Below, one piece after another: positions 42,618-51,232 of a stretch of 64,000 nt of DNA (the stretch's first letter is position 1; the number at the start of each line of letters is the position of its first letter). The stretch is taken from contig NZ_CP051144.1 of assembly GCF_012317385.1 (NCBI RefSeq), positions 310,001 to 374,000 of the forward strand. Direction: 5' to 3'. Source of the DNA: Romboutsia sp. CE17 (GTDB lineage: Bacteria; Bacillota; Clostridia; Peptostreptococcales; Peptostreptococcaceae). The translations under genes and the position numbers were made by a program. Below the pieces are notes generated by a model. That model saw only the letters and a list, made by a program, of their open reading frames with translations, had not been told where the DNA came from and made no database searches.

Positions 42618-44111
42618 ATGGAACAAGTATTAAATATTATAAAAAATGAAACTTTAACCTATAGTCAACAAGTACTACAGCTAGCAGGTCAAGCCGAAAG
42701 TACTTTAAATGTATTAAATATAGATGAAGAAACTAAGCCATTATTAGATTCAGGAATAATATGTACAATGTTTGAAGGAAATGCACCTTACAGACCAAGA
42801 TATGTTATACCTAAGTATGAATTATTAATGGAAAAAGGATGTAAATTTTTAGATTTAGATGCACCAACTGATATTTGGGAAGCTACTAATAGCTTATTAA
42901 TACTATATAAACATGTACCATCTATAACATCTTATCCAGTATATCTAGGGAATATAGATACTCTTTTAGAACCATTTGTAAAAGATGAGAAAGAAGCTTA
43001 TAAAGCAATAAAGTTATTCTTAACTCATATAGATAGAACATTAACAGATTCATTTGTACATGCAAATATAGGTCCTATAGATACTAAAGCAGGAAGACTT
43101 ATACTTAAGGCAATGCAAGAGTTAGAATGTGCAATGCCAAACTTAACAGTTAAATATGATAAAGATTTAACTTCAAAAGAGTTTATAGAATTATGTGCAA
43201 GTACAGCTTTAGTTACAGCAAAACCAAGCTTTGCAAATCATAAGATGGATATAGTAGATTTTGGAACTGATGAATACGCGATAGCAAGCTGTTATAATGG
43301 ATTTATAAAAGGTGGGGGAGGATATACCCTAGTAAGATTAGTTTTAAATAGATTAGCAGAAACAGCAGAGTCTGTTGAAGATTTTGTTGAAAATAAATTA
43401 CCATTTGCAGCAGAAAAAATGCTTGCATATATAGATGAAAGAGCAAGATTTTTATTAGAAGAAGCAGCTTTCTTTAAGTCAAGCTTCCTTGTTAAAGAAG
43501 GTTTTATAAAACAAGAATTATTTACAGGAATGTTTGGAATAGTAGGGCTTGCAGAGGCTGTTAATCATTTATTAGATGCTACTGAGCAAAAAGATAGATT
43601 TGGTTATTCAGATATTGCAAATGGTTTAGGTCTAAGAATAATAGAAAGACTTAATGAAATAGTAAGCTCACATAAATCTAAACATGTTCATTGTTTTAAT
43701 GGTAGACATGTTATGCATTGTCAAGTTGGTATAGATTCTGATGTTGGAATATCTCCAGGATGTAGAATACCAGTAGGAGAAGAACCAGAATTATTTGAAC
43801 ATATAATACAATCTGCTCCATATCATAAATACTTCTTTAATGGTATAGGAGACATATTTGTGTTTGAAGATACTTATAAAGATAAACCAGAAGCTATAGT
43901 AAATATTATAGATGGAGCATTTAATACAGGTATAAGATATATATCTGCTTACTCAGGTGGATGTGATGTTGTTCGTGTTACTGGATACCTTGTTAAGAAG
44001 TCTGAAGTAGCTGAGTTAGAAAGTGGTAAGGCAGTTAAAAATAATGCTACAATATATGGTCTAAACGCGAAGAATGGAGCAAAAGCTTTTGATAGAAAGC
44101 TTAGAGATTAA
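42618..44111 (+). CDS. yjjI: YjjI family glycyl radical enzyme
   Basis: The 497-residue protein belongs to the DUF3029/YjjI group of glycyl radical enzymes, which have no established reaction. The radical glycine is Gly456 in VVRVTGYLV, close to the usual C-terminal position. YRPRYVIPKYE, SCYNGFIKGGGGYTLVRL and the Cys-rich CFNGRHVMHCQVGIDSDVGISPGC are notable; the Cys of ASCYNG is the candidate thiyl radical. It is much shorter than pyruvate formate-lyase (about 750). It is followed after two bases by its activase yjjW and preceded by a Crp/Fnr regulator. GGGGGGA precedes the ATG. Confidence 0.93.
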   Translation: MEQVLNIIKNETLTYSQQVLQLAGQAESTLNVLNIDEETKPLLDSGIICTMFEGNAPYRPRYVIPKYELLMEKGCKFLDLDAPTDIWEATNSLLILYKHVPSITSYPVYLGNIDTLLEPFVKDEKEAYKAIKLFLTHIDRTLTDSFVHANIGPIDTKAGRLILKAMQELECAMPNLTVKYDKDLTSKEFIELCASTALVTAKPSFANHKMDIVDFGTDEYAIASCYNGFIKGGGGYTLVRLVLNRLAETAESVEDFVENKLPFAAEKMLAYIDERARFLLEEAAFFKSSFLVKEGFIKQELFTGMFGIVGLAEAVNHLLDATEQKDRFGYSDIANGLGLRIIERLNEIVSSHKSKHVHCFNGRHVMHCQVGIDSDVGISPGCRIPVGEEPELFEHIIQSAPYHKYFFNGIGDIFVFEDTYKDKPEAIVNIIDGAFNTGIRYISAYSGGCDVVRVTGYLVKKSEVAELESGKAVKNNATIYGLNAKNGAKAFDRKLRD

Positions 44112-44113
44112 TT

Positions 44114-44917
44114 ATGGCATTAGTAAATAAGATAATTCCATTTTCTTGTATAGATGGTCCAGGAAATAGAACAGCAATATTTTTTCAAGGATGTAATTTA
44201 AAATGCACTTACTGTCATAATCCAGAGACTATAAATAAATGCATTCACTGTGGAGAGTGTGTAAAAACATGTCCTGTTCAGGCTCTATCTATAGAAAATA
44301 ATAGGGTACTATGGAATAAGGATAAATGTGTAGATTGTGATAATTGTAGAAAGACTTGTAAGAAACTATCAACTCCAAAAACTAAAGACTACTCTGTAGA
44401 TGAGTTGTTTGAAGAAATAAAGAGGATAAAGCCATTTATTGAGGGAATTACCGTTAGTGGAGGAGAATGTACTCTTAATGATGAATTTTTAGTTAAACTA
44501 TTTTCTAGAGTAAAAAAAGAGCTTGGTCTTACTTGTTATGTTGACACAAACGGAACTATAGATTTTACAGAAAAAGAAGAATTAGTAAATTTAACAGATA
44601 AATTTATGTTAGATGTAAAGTGTTTTGATGATGAAGAGCATATAAAAATAACAGGGTGTAGTAATGACGTTATATTAAAAAATCTAAACTATCTTTTAGA
44701 TATGGATAAGATTTATGAAGTAAGAACTGTTGTAGCTAAAAATTTAAATAATGAATACACAATTAAGGAAGTAGCAAAAATTATTAATAAAAGATGTAAG
44801 TATAAACTTAATGCTTATAGAAAGTATGGAGTTAGAAAAGAAGGTTTAGAACTTCATGGGGAAGTTGGGCCTAGTGAAGATGATATGAAGATTTACTTAG
44901 AATATACAAAGATATAA
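44114..44917 (+). CDS. yjjW: YjjW family glycyl radical enzyme activase
   Basis: The 267-residue radical SAM protein has the cluster motif CNLKCTYC (CxxxCxxC) near residue 28. Two ferredoxin-type 4Fe-4S inserts follow: CIHCGECVKTCP and CVDCDNCRKTC. TVSGGECTL is the SAM-binding GGE motif. This layout is typical of activases for YjjI, glycerol dehydratase and related enzymes rather than of PflA, which lacks the inserts. It cleaves SAM to a 5'-deoxyadenosyl radical and abstracts hydrogen from Gly456 of YjjI. It lies two bases after yjjI and is followed by a terminator. Confidence 0.93.
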   Translation: MALVNKIIPFSCIDGPGNRTAIFFQGCNLKCTYCHNPETINKCIHCGECVKTCPVQALSIENNRVLWNKDKCVDCDNCRKTCKKLSTPKTKDYSVDELFEEIKRIKPFIEGITVSGGECTLNDEFLVKLFSRVKKELGLTCYVDTNGTIDFTEKEELVNLTDKFMLDVKCFDDEEHIKITGCSNDVILKNLNYLLDMDKIYEVRTVVAKNLNNEYTIKEVAKIINKRCKYKLNAYRKYGVRKEGLELHGEVGPSEDDMKIYLEYTKI

Positions 44918-44921
44918 ACTG

Positions 44922-44972
44922 AAAAGCTATGAAGATTAGATGATTAGATCTATTCTTCATAGCTTTTTTTAT
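44922..44972 (+). terminator. Terminator of the crp-yjjI-yjjW operon
   Basis: AAAAGCTATGAAGA pairs with TCTTCATAGCTTTT, followed by more T. Confidence 0.9.
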
Positions 44973-44987
44973 ATAAAGTTATATACA

Positions 44988-45012
44988 TTGGTATTATACC
45001 AAGGTATATAAT
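44988..45012 (+). promoter_or_regulatory. Operator-like dyad and -10 upstream of the YitT-like gene
   Basis: TTGGTA-TTA-TACCAA (44988-45002) sits directly before a perfect TATAAT (45007-45012), where a repressor would block the promoter. The -35 is poor (TACATT, 44984-44989). Confidence 0.5.
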
Positions 45013-45043
45013 AGATTAAGAGTCAAAATTGGAGGATGATTTT

Positions 45044-45685
45044 ATGTGGCTAAAAAAATATATTAAGAATTTATTATTAATAGCTTTAGGAAGTTGTATA
45101 TTAGCTTTTGGAAGCTTTAATTTTAATTATCAAAATAATGTAACTGAGGGTGGTGTTTTAGGATTATTGCTTTTAATAAAAAATATATTTGATATTTCAC
45201 CATCAATCACAGCACTTGTAATAGATTTATCTTTATTTGCTTTAGGTTCTAGGTTTTTTGGAAAGCAATTTTTAGGTCTCTCAATATTTGCTAGCTTATC
45301 TTTTTCAACATGGTATAAATTATGGGAAAGTATTGGTTTTGTAGTGCCTAACTTATCTAATAATATGTTATTAGCAAGTATACTTGCAGGTATGGGAGTA
45401 GGAATTGGAATCGGTATAATAGTAAGAGCTGGTGGAGCTGCAGGAGGAGATGATGTAATAGCTTTAGTAGGAGAAAAGTTGACATCTCTAAAAGTAAATC
45501 ACGTATATATGATTACAGACTTTATAGTATTAATTTTATCATTATCTTACTTGAGTTTTAAGCAGATATTTTTCTCATTAATAGCAGTTACAATAAGTGG
45601 AAAAATAATAAGCATTATGTATGATAGTAATAAAATAAATAATGAGGACAAGGTTGTAGAAGAGCTTGCTATAACTAAGCAGTAG
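45044..45685 (+). CDS. YitT family membrane protein (short form)
   Basis: The product is about 213 residues with five membrane helices. The YitT/DUF161 pattern is seen in LGSCILAFGSFNFNYQNNVTEGGVLGL and IIVRAGGAAGGDDVIALVGEKL. It lacks the C-terminal DUF2179 domain of most YitT proteins, which are about 280 residues. The substrate is unknown. ATG at 45044 follows GGAGGATGA by about eight bases; the TTG at 45029 overlaps the RBS. A palindrome over the promoter suggests repression. Confidence 0.82.
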   Translation: MWLKKYIKNLLLIALGSCILAFGSFNFNYQNNVTEGGVLGLLLLIKNIFDISPSITALVIDLSLFALGSRFFGKQFLGLSIFASLSFSTWYKLWESIGFVVPNLSNNMLLASILAGMGVGIGIGIIVRAGGAAGGDDVIALVGEKLTSLKVNHVYMITDFIVLILSLSYLSFKQIFFSLIAVTISGKIISIMYDSNKINNEDKVVEELAITKQ

Positions 45686-45703
45686 TAAATTTGATTAATG
45701 AAA

Positions 45704-45732
45704 GTATAAAATCAAAAAATAAGAACAATATA
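45704..45732 (+). promoter_or_regulatory. Candidate sigma-G promoter of the SASP gene
   Basis: GTATA-17-CAATATA (45704-45708, 45726-45732) is close to the forespore sigma-G pattern gYATA/cATnnTA, as expected for a SASP gene. Short motifs make this tentative. Confidence 0.4.
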
Positions 45733-45767
45733 ATATAGAATGTGAGTAATTAAAAGAGGTGATATAA

Positions 45768-45989
45768 GTGGCGAATAAACCAGTAGACCCAAATGCAAAA
45801 GCAGCTCTGAATCAAATGAAACTAGAAATAGCTAATGAATTAGGAATGGAAGCTAAAAATGAATATGGTGCTAATGAAACTTCATACCATAATGGAGAAA
45901 TCGGAGGCCGTGTAGGTGGTCAGATGAGTAAAAAATTAGTTCAAATGGGAGAAGAGGCGTTACTTAGACAGTATAATAGTAAAAAATAA
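45768..45989 (+). CDS. Alpha/beta-type small acid-soluble spore protein
   Basis: The 73-residue protein is an alpha/beta SASP. It coats and protects spore DNA and is degraded at germination. The germination protease site region is KLEIANELGM (cleavage expected after the Glu in the EIA motif), and the second DNA-binding helix contains NGEIGGRVGGQMSKKLV. The start is GTG after AGAGGTGAT. Sigma-G-like elements lie 40-60 bases upstream. It is monocistronic with a very strong terminator. Proof that the genome is from a spore former. Confidence 0.96.
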   Translation: MANKPVDPNAKAALNQMKLEIANELGMEAKNEYGANETSYHNGEIGGRVGGQMSKKLVQMGEEALLRQYNSKK

Positions 45990-45990
45990 T

Positions 45991-46041
45991 ATAAGTATAA
46001 AAAAGGATTGTTTTAACAATCCTTTTTTTTATACTTATATT
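45991..46041 (+). terminator. Terminator of the SASP gene
   Basis: AAAAAAGGATTG / CAATCCTTTTTT forms the core. Outer bases ATAAGTAT / ATACTTAT extend the stem. Confidence 0.9.
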
Positions 46042-46177
46042 AAATATAGATAATAATGATTCAACAGGTTTTTAGTATTTTATTTAAAGTATTATTGAAC
46101 TAAAAAATGCAAATAATAATTTATATATTATAAAAAATAGGAATAAATAAAACTTTTATATAAAGGAGAGCGCGGAT

Positions 46178-46966
46178 ATGGGAAAATTAGATGGAAAAGT
46201 TGCATTAGTTACTTCTGGAACAAGGGGTATCGGATTACAGTCAGTTAAAACATTAGCTGAAAATGGGGCTCTAGTTTATATAGGAGCAAGAAGATTAGAT
46301 GCAGCTCAAGAAATTTGTGATAACCTTGATAGTTTAGGTTATAAAGCAAAGGCTGTATATTTTGATGCAACTAAAGAAGACACATATAAAACTATGGTTG
46401 AAGATGTTGTAAAAGATGCAGGAAAGATAGATATATTAGTAAATAATTATGGTTCAACAGATGCTAAAAAAGATGGAAATCTAGTTGATGGAGATCAAGA
46501 AACTTTTTTTAAAACTTTAGATTACAATATAAAAAGTGTATATATACCATGCAAAATAGCTATACCTTTTATGATTAAAAATGGAGGTGGAAGTATTGTA
46601 AATATATCATCTATAGGTTCTATACTTCCAGACTTATCTAGGATAGGATATTGTGTATCAAAGGCTGCAGTAAATTCACTTACAGAAAATATAGCAGTCC
46701 AGTATGCAAGAGATAATATAAGATGCAATGCTATTTTACCGGGACTTATAGCAACTGATGCAGCTTTAAAGAATATGTCACAAGAATTTATTGATATGTT
46801 TCTAAGACATGTACCTTTAAAAAGATTTGGACAGCCTAAAGATATAGCAGAAGCTGTATTATTTTTGGCAAGTGATGATTCATCATTTATAACTGGAGAA
46901 ACACTATCAGTAGCAGGTGGTTATGGAGAGCCATCTCCTATGTATGGTGATGATGTTAAAAAGTAG
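46178..46966 (+). CDS. SDR oxidoreductase, 7-alpha-hydroxysteroid dehydrogenase-like
   Basis: The 262-residue classical SDR has the cofactor motif TSGTRGIGL (12-20), VNNYG (89-92), catalytic Ser144/145 and Tyr158-x3-Lys162 (YCVSK). GARR at 37-39 after the second strand favours NADP(H). The overall run (VALVTSxTRGIGL, VDGDQETFF, VNISSIGSILPDLSRIGY, RCNAILPGLIATDAAL) closely follows, from memory, the 7-alpha-HSDH of Clostridium sordellii. That enzyme oxidises the 7-alpha-hydroxyl of cholate and chenodeoxycholate. Another ketoreductase role cannot be excluded. The NAD kinase gene follows after 35 bases. AAAGGAGAG precedes the ATG. Confidence 0.82.
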   Translation: MGKLDGKVALVTSGTRGIGLQSVKTLAENGALVYIGARRLDAAQEICDNLDSLGYKAKAVYFDATKEDTYKTMVEDVVKDAGKIDILVNNYGSTDAKKDGNLVDGDQETFFKTLDYNIKSVYIPCKIAIPFMIKNGGGSIVNISSIGSILPDLSRIGYCVSKAAVNSLTENIAVQYARDNIRCNAILPGLIATDAALKNMSQEFIDMFLRHVPLKRFGQPKDIAEAVLFLASDDSSFITGETLSVAGGYGEPSPMYGDDVKK

Positions 46967-47001
46967 GAGATTTAAGTAAGAAATTTGAAATGAGGTATCC
47001 C

Positions 47002-47802
47002 ATGGAAAAATCTATTACAGTAACTTCTAATCGATTAAAACAATCAATTATAGTTAAAGACCTTTTAACTAGAAAGTTATCAGAAGCAGGCTATAATGTA
47101 AGTGATAAAATAGAAAATAATACAAAGCTACTAATATCAATCGGAGGAGATGGGTCTTTTTTACAAACTATACATAGATTCAGTTTTGTAGATATACCAG
47201 TAATGGCTATAAATACAGGGCATTTAGGTTTTTTTGCAGAGTTATCTCCTAGTCAAATTGATGATTTTATAAAGGCATATATAAATGAAGAGTATTTTAT
47301 ACAAAAGATATCACCTTTAGAGGCTAGTATACGAACTAAAGATCAATGTGTAAATATAACTGCTATAAATGAAATTGTTATAAAGAATGTAAAGTCTAGA
47401 ACAGTGCATTTAGACTTGCAAGTAGATGGTATAAAAATAGAAAGTTTTAGTGGTGATGGAATGCTAATATCCACACCCATAGGATCTACAGCGTATAATT
47501 ATTCAGCTGGTGGAAGTATAGTTGATCCAAACCTTAATTTATTACAACTTACACCAATTGCTCCAATGAATACTAATGCATATAGATCTTTTACTTCAAG
47601 TATAATATTACCAACTACATCAGTAATAGCTATTTCTCCAGAATATCACTTTGAAAACTCTATATTAATTGTTGTAGATGGAACTCAATATAAATTTACT
47701 CATATAGAAGAGATAAGAGTATTTAAATCGGATAAAAGAATTAATTTGCTTAGATTAAACGGATATGAATTTTGGACTAGAGTTGCAGAAAAATTTTTAT
47801 AA
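47002..47802 (+). CDS. nadK: NAD kinase
   Basis: The product (about 266 residues) has the NAD kinase motifs GGDGSFLQTIH (catalytic Asp), NTGHLGFFAE and GDGMLISTPIGSTAYNYSAGG. It phosphorylates NAD to NADP with ATP. ATG at 47002 follows GAGG by six bases; the ATG at 46990 overlaps that RBS. It lies directly behind the HSDH-like SDR on the same strand, so co-transcription is probable. This may supply NADP locally for that enzyme (inference). Clostridia usually keep nadK beside recN/argR, so this may be a second copy. Confidence 0.93.
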   Translation: MEKSITVTSNRLKQSIIVKDLLTRKLSEAGYNVSDKIENNTKLLISIGGDGSFLQTIHRFSFVDIPVMAINTGHLGFFAELSPSQIDDFIKAYINEEYFIQKISPLEASIRTKDQCVNITAINEIVIKNVKSRTVHLDLQVDGIKIESFSGDGMLISTPIGSTAYNYSAGGSIVDPNLNLLQLTPIAPMNTNAYRSFTSSIILPTTSVIAISPEYHFENSILIVVDGTQYKFTHIEEIRVFKSDKRINLLRLNGYEFWTRVAEKFL

Positions 47803-47889
47803 AAACAACTAAATTTATAAAAAATGAAAATTTAAACTTTTTTCATAGTAAATTTACATTAAATTCATATACTGAATGTATTATATAGT

Positions 47890-48023
47890 TAAAGAAAGAC
47901 ATATCAAATAAGCATAATACCCTAATTTGATATAGATGTAATAGTAGTTCTCCCTCAAAATTTACTACTATGAATAACACTTAAGATTGCATAAAATATA
48001 CTAATATTTTATGCAATTTTTTG
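47890..48023 (+). ncRNA. Candidate small RNA or structured leader with C-rich loops
   Basis: Three hairpins follow each other in an otherwise empty 368-base gap (47803-48170). ATATCAAAT/ATTTGATAT (47901-47933) has a loop containing ACCCTA. ATAGTAG/CTACTAT (47941-47971) has a loop containing CTCCCTC. The third, TTGCATAAAATAT/ATATTTTATGCAA (47997-48016), ends in six T and is a clear intrinsic terminator. Unpaired CCCT loops are the seed type of Firmicutes sRNAs that pair with Shine-Dalgarno sequences. A TATTAT/TATATA -10 region lies near 47879-47886, but no good -35 is seen. It could also be the attenuated leader of the lipoprotein gene 148 bases on. Confidence 0.5.
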
Positions 48024-48170
48024 TTGTAAAAAATGGCTAAATAAATTAGAGGATATAAGTAAAAATATTAGAAGAATTCTACTTTTTTAGATCTTGTAGA
48101 TGTATTTTAAGATTGATTTAAGGTATAAATGCTATTATTACTTTATAAATTAAGTAGGAGGAGCTTTAAT

Positions 48171-50084
48171 ATGAATAAAAGATTTTTATCAATATTATAT
48201 ACACTTTCTTTATGTGTAGTTGTTACAGCATGTTCAGCAAAAACAAACACAGAAAACAATGTATCTGATAGTACAACTAACTCACAAACTGAGATTGCGG
48301 TTAAAGAAAGTGAATCTATAGGAGATATTGAAACATATATAAAATTATCTGATGATAATACAGTTGTAGAAGGATCTGGAGTAAATGTAGAAAATAATAT
48401 AATTACTATTACAGATGCAGGCACATATAGTATAAGTGGAAAATTAAGTGACGGACAAATAATAGTAAATACAAATAAAGAAGAAAAGACTTATATACAG
48501 TTAAATGGAGTAGATATTACATGTTCAAATAGTGCACCTATTTACGTTCAAAGTTCAGAAAAAACAGTAATATCACTAGCTGAGAAGAGTAAAAACTATA
48601 TAAAAGATGGATCAGAATATAAGTTTGAGGATGAAACTTCTGATGAGCCTAATGCAGCAATATTTAGTAAAGAAGATTTAACATTTATAGATAGTGGATC
48701 TCTAGAAGTTAGCGGAAATTATGATAGAGGTATAGTAAGTAAAGATGATCTAGTTATAGAAAATGGAAATATAAGTGTAACATCAGTAGGTGATGGTATA
48801 AGAGGAAAAGATTCAGTTGTAATGACTGGTGGTAATGTAACTATTAAATCTGGACAAGATGGAATTCAATCAAATAATACAGAAGATACATCTAAAGGAT
48901 ATGTTTTAATACAAGGTGGTAAACTTAATATAACTTCAGAGCAAGATGGAATTCAAGGCGAAAGTAAAGTTTTAATTAGTGGAGGCGATATAAATATATC
49001 TTCTGGTGGTGGTAGTGCAAATAGTAGTGCTGGTTCTGATTGGGGTAATTGGGGGATGCAACCAGGACAAAATCCAGGAGATCCTAATAACCAACCTCCT
49101 AATATGAATAATGAAACATCAACTACAGAAGATACAATTAGTGCTAAAGGGATTAAAGCCACAACTAATATAACAATTGATGGTGGTAGTATAAATATAG
49201 ATTCTTCAGATGATGCTATACATTCAAATGAAAGTATAGCAATTAATGGTAGTGAAATAAGCATTTCTTCTGGAGATGATGGAATACATTCAGATGCTAC
49301 ATTAGATATAAATGGTGGTTCTATTGATATTTCAAAATCATACGAAGGTATTGAAAGTGAAGTTATAACAATTAATGATGGAGAGATATATGTAACTTCT
49401 AGTGATGATGGTATGAATGCAGCTGGAGGAAATGACGGTTCATCTACAAATGGTCGTCCAGGACAAAATAATTTTCAATCATCAGGAAATGGTGCTATAA
49501 ATTTAAAGGGTGGATATATAGTAGTAGATTCAAATGGTGACGGAATAGATGCAAATGGATCAATAACAATGACTGATGGAGTTGTTATAGTAAATGGACC
49601 AACAAATGGAGGAAATGGTTCATTAGATTATGATGGTACTTTTGATATAAGTGGAGGAACATTAATAGCAGCTGGTAGCCTAGGAATGGTTCAAACTCCA
49701 AGTGAATCATCAAGTCAAAATACTTTAAACATAAGTCTATCACAACAAGAAGCTAATTCTTTAGTACATGTAGAAGATGAAGATGGAAATAATATATTAA
49801 CATTTGCTCCATCAAAAACATATCAATCAGTTGTAGTAAGTTCACCTAATATAAAATCTAATTCAAAATATAAGGTTTATACAGGAGGAAGTTCAACAGG
49901 TACTGAAAAAGATGGATTATACTCAGATGGAACATATAAAAGTGGAACGGAAATTGGAAATGCAACTGTATCAAGTAAGATAACTAGTATTAATCAATCT
50001 GGAGTTAGCTCATCAGGAAATATGAATAGACCTGGTGGAGTTGAAAATCAAGGTGGTATGCCTGGAGAAAGACCTATAAACTAA
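48171..50084 (+). CDS. Carbohydrate-binding domain (DUF4353-type) lipoprotein with Gly/Asp repeats
   Basis: The product (about 637 residues) has a lipoprotein signal with lipobox VTAC (Cys21), then a beta-solenoid region. It repeats short units such as SGGDINISSG, DGIHSDATLDINGGSIDIS and SDDGMNAAGG. This DG(I/M) periodicity is typical of DUF4353 carbohydrate-binding proteins. A Pro/Asn-rich insert (GMQPGQNPGDPNNQPPN) lies near residue 310, and the C-terminus is again Gly/Pro-rich. ATG at 48171 follows AGGAGGAG. Proteins of this type co-occur with VTC and DUF4956 genes, here encoded 3-5 kb away. It is probably displayed on the outer membrane face; its ligand is unknown. Confidence 0.85.
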   Translation: MNKRFLSILYTLSLCVVVTACSAKTNTENNVSDSTTNSQTEIAVKESESIGDIETYIKLSDDNTVVEGSGVNVENNIITITDAGTYSISGKLSDGQIIVNTNKEEKTYIQLNGVDITCSNSAPIYVQSSEKTVISLAEKSKNYIKDGSEYKFEDETSDEPNAAIFSKEDLTFIDSGSLEVSGNYDRGIVSKDDLVIENGNISVTSVGDGIRGKDSVVMTGGNVTIKSGQDGIQSNNTEDTSKGYVLIQGGKLNITSEQDGIQGESKVLISGGDINISSGGGSANSSAGSDWGNWGMQPGQNPGDPNNQPPNMNNETSTTEDTISAKGIKATTNITIDGGSINIDSSDDAIHSNESIAINGSEISISSGDDGIHSDATLDINGGSIDISKSYEGIESEVITINDGEIYVTSSDDGMNAAGGNDGSSTNGRPGQNNFQSSGNGAINLKGGYIVVDSNGDGIDANGSITMTDGVVIVNGPTNGGNGSLDYDGTFDISGGTLIAAGSLGMVQTPSESSSQNTLNISLSQQEANSLVHVEDEDGNNILTFAPSKTYQSVVVSSPNIKSNSKYKVYTGGSSTGTEKDGLYSDGTYKSGTEIGNATVSSKITSINQSGVSSSGNMNRPGGVENQGGMPGERPIN

Positions 50085-50138
50085 TATTATAAAAAGATCA
50101 TATAAAAATAAAACTTTGAGTGTAATAAAATATCAACA

Positions 50139-50190
50139 AAAAATACCTATGCTGATTTAATTATAAATTTAAATCAACATAGGTATTTTG
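50139..50190. terminator. Bidirectional terminator between lipoprotein and FUSC genes
   Basis: AAAATACCTATG...TGATTTAA pairs with TTTAAATCA...CATAGGTATTTT, with one C/A mismatch in the stem. Confidence 0.88.
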
Positions 50191-50196
50191 ATAATA

Positions 50197-51171
50197 CTAT
50201 TTATAAAAATGACTATCTCTAAGTATTTGTGCATTTTTACGATTAATTAAGAATTTCTTCAATTCAGTTAGACATAAAAATAAAATAGCTCTATTTTCAA
50301 ATTCAACTCTATCTACTGGAAGAGGTTGATTCTTCATAGTACTCATTAATCTACTCAACTCATCTAATAAAAGATTTACAGATTCTTTTTCAAATGAAGT
50401 ATAACCTATTTTATGTATAAAGGCAGATATAATATGAGCCTGTGGTGGAGTAGTATTAAGTTGAGAAACATAGCTATACAAGTTTTCTAAAATATCTCTT
50501 TGGCTTTTTATAATTTCCATATGATCTAAGAAAAATTTAGTATCACTTAATAAGTGGTTATTCATATTTTCATAAGCTGCAGATATACTATTATTTATAA
50601 GTGTATTTAGAGTATTTAAATCTTTATTGTACTTACTTTCAACTTGAGGATTAACAATAATATCTGCAATATCTATAAGAACAGCACTTACTTCTTCTTG
50701 CATTTTCTTTTGAGTCTCATATATCTTATATTTATTAGATGGTATATATAGGTTTATTAAAACACCTATACCAGCACCTATTATAAATAAACCAGCTTCA
50801 TTCAAAAACCAATGAAGCGATACTTCACCTTGTAAGAAGTAATGAGAGGCTATAACTACACACATTGCAATTACATCTTGAATATTAAATATAAAACAAA
50901 GTGTTATAACTATAAAAATGTAAATTGAGAAAGAATATAAATGATACCCAATAATATTAAAACATAAATATGAAAATATCGTGCAGATAATAAAACCATA
51001 AATTTTCCCTAAAGTACCTTTTAAAGTTTCTTTTTTAGTATTTTTTACTGTAAGTAGGGTTATAACTCCTGCTACAGTAGAATATTCTAATTTCAATAAC
51101 CAAGCAATAAAAATAGCAAGGGAACTTCCAAGTGATAATTTTACTATCTTAAGTGCATTAGTTTTATTCAA
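50197..51171 (-). CDS. FUSC/aromatic acid exporter family protein
   Basis: The 324-residue protein has about six N-terminal helices (KIVKLSLGSSLAIFIAWLLKLEYSTVAGVITLLTV, IIGAGIGVLINLYIP region) and a C-terminal helical cytoplasmic half (about 150-324), the ArAE_1 plus ArAE_1_C layout. It is a paralogue in fold of the product at 13243, but has a longer C-terminal domain. The substrate is unknown. It lies 61 bases after the histidine kinase gene on the same strand, so it may be co-transcribed with that two-component system. Confidence 0.85.
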   Translation of the reverse strand: MNKTNALKIVKLSLGSSLAIFIAWLLKLEYSTVAGVITLLTVKNTKKETLKGTLGKIYGFIICTIFSYLCFNIIGYHLYSFSIYIFIVITLCFIFNIQDVIAMCVVIASHYFLQGEVSLHWFLNEAGLFIIGAGIGVLINLYIPSNKYKIYETQKKMQEEVSAVLIDIADIIVNPQVESKYNKDLNTLNTLINNSISAAYENMNNHLLSDTKFFLDHMEIIKSQRDILENLYSYVSQLNTTPPQAHIISAFIHKIGYTSFEKESVNLLLDELSRLMSTMKNQPLPVDRVEFENRAILFLCLTELKKFLINRKNAQILRDSHFYK

Positions 51172-51232
51172 ATATAAAACCCCCTATATATATTAATTTG
51201 ACAGATAAAATTTTAGCATAAATTTATATATT

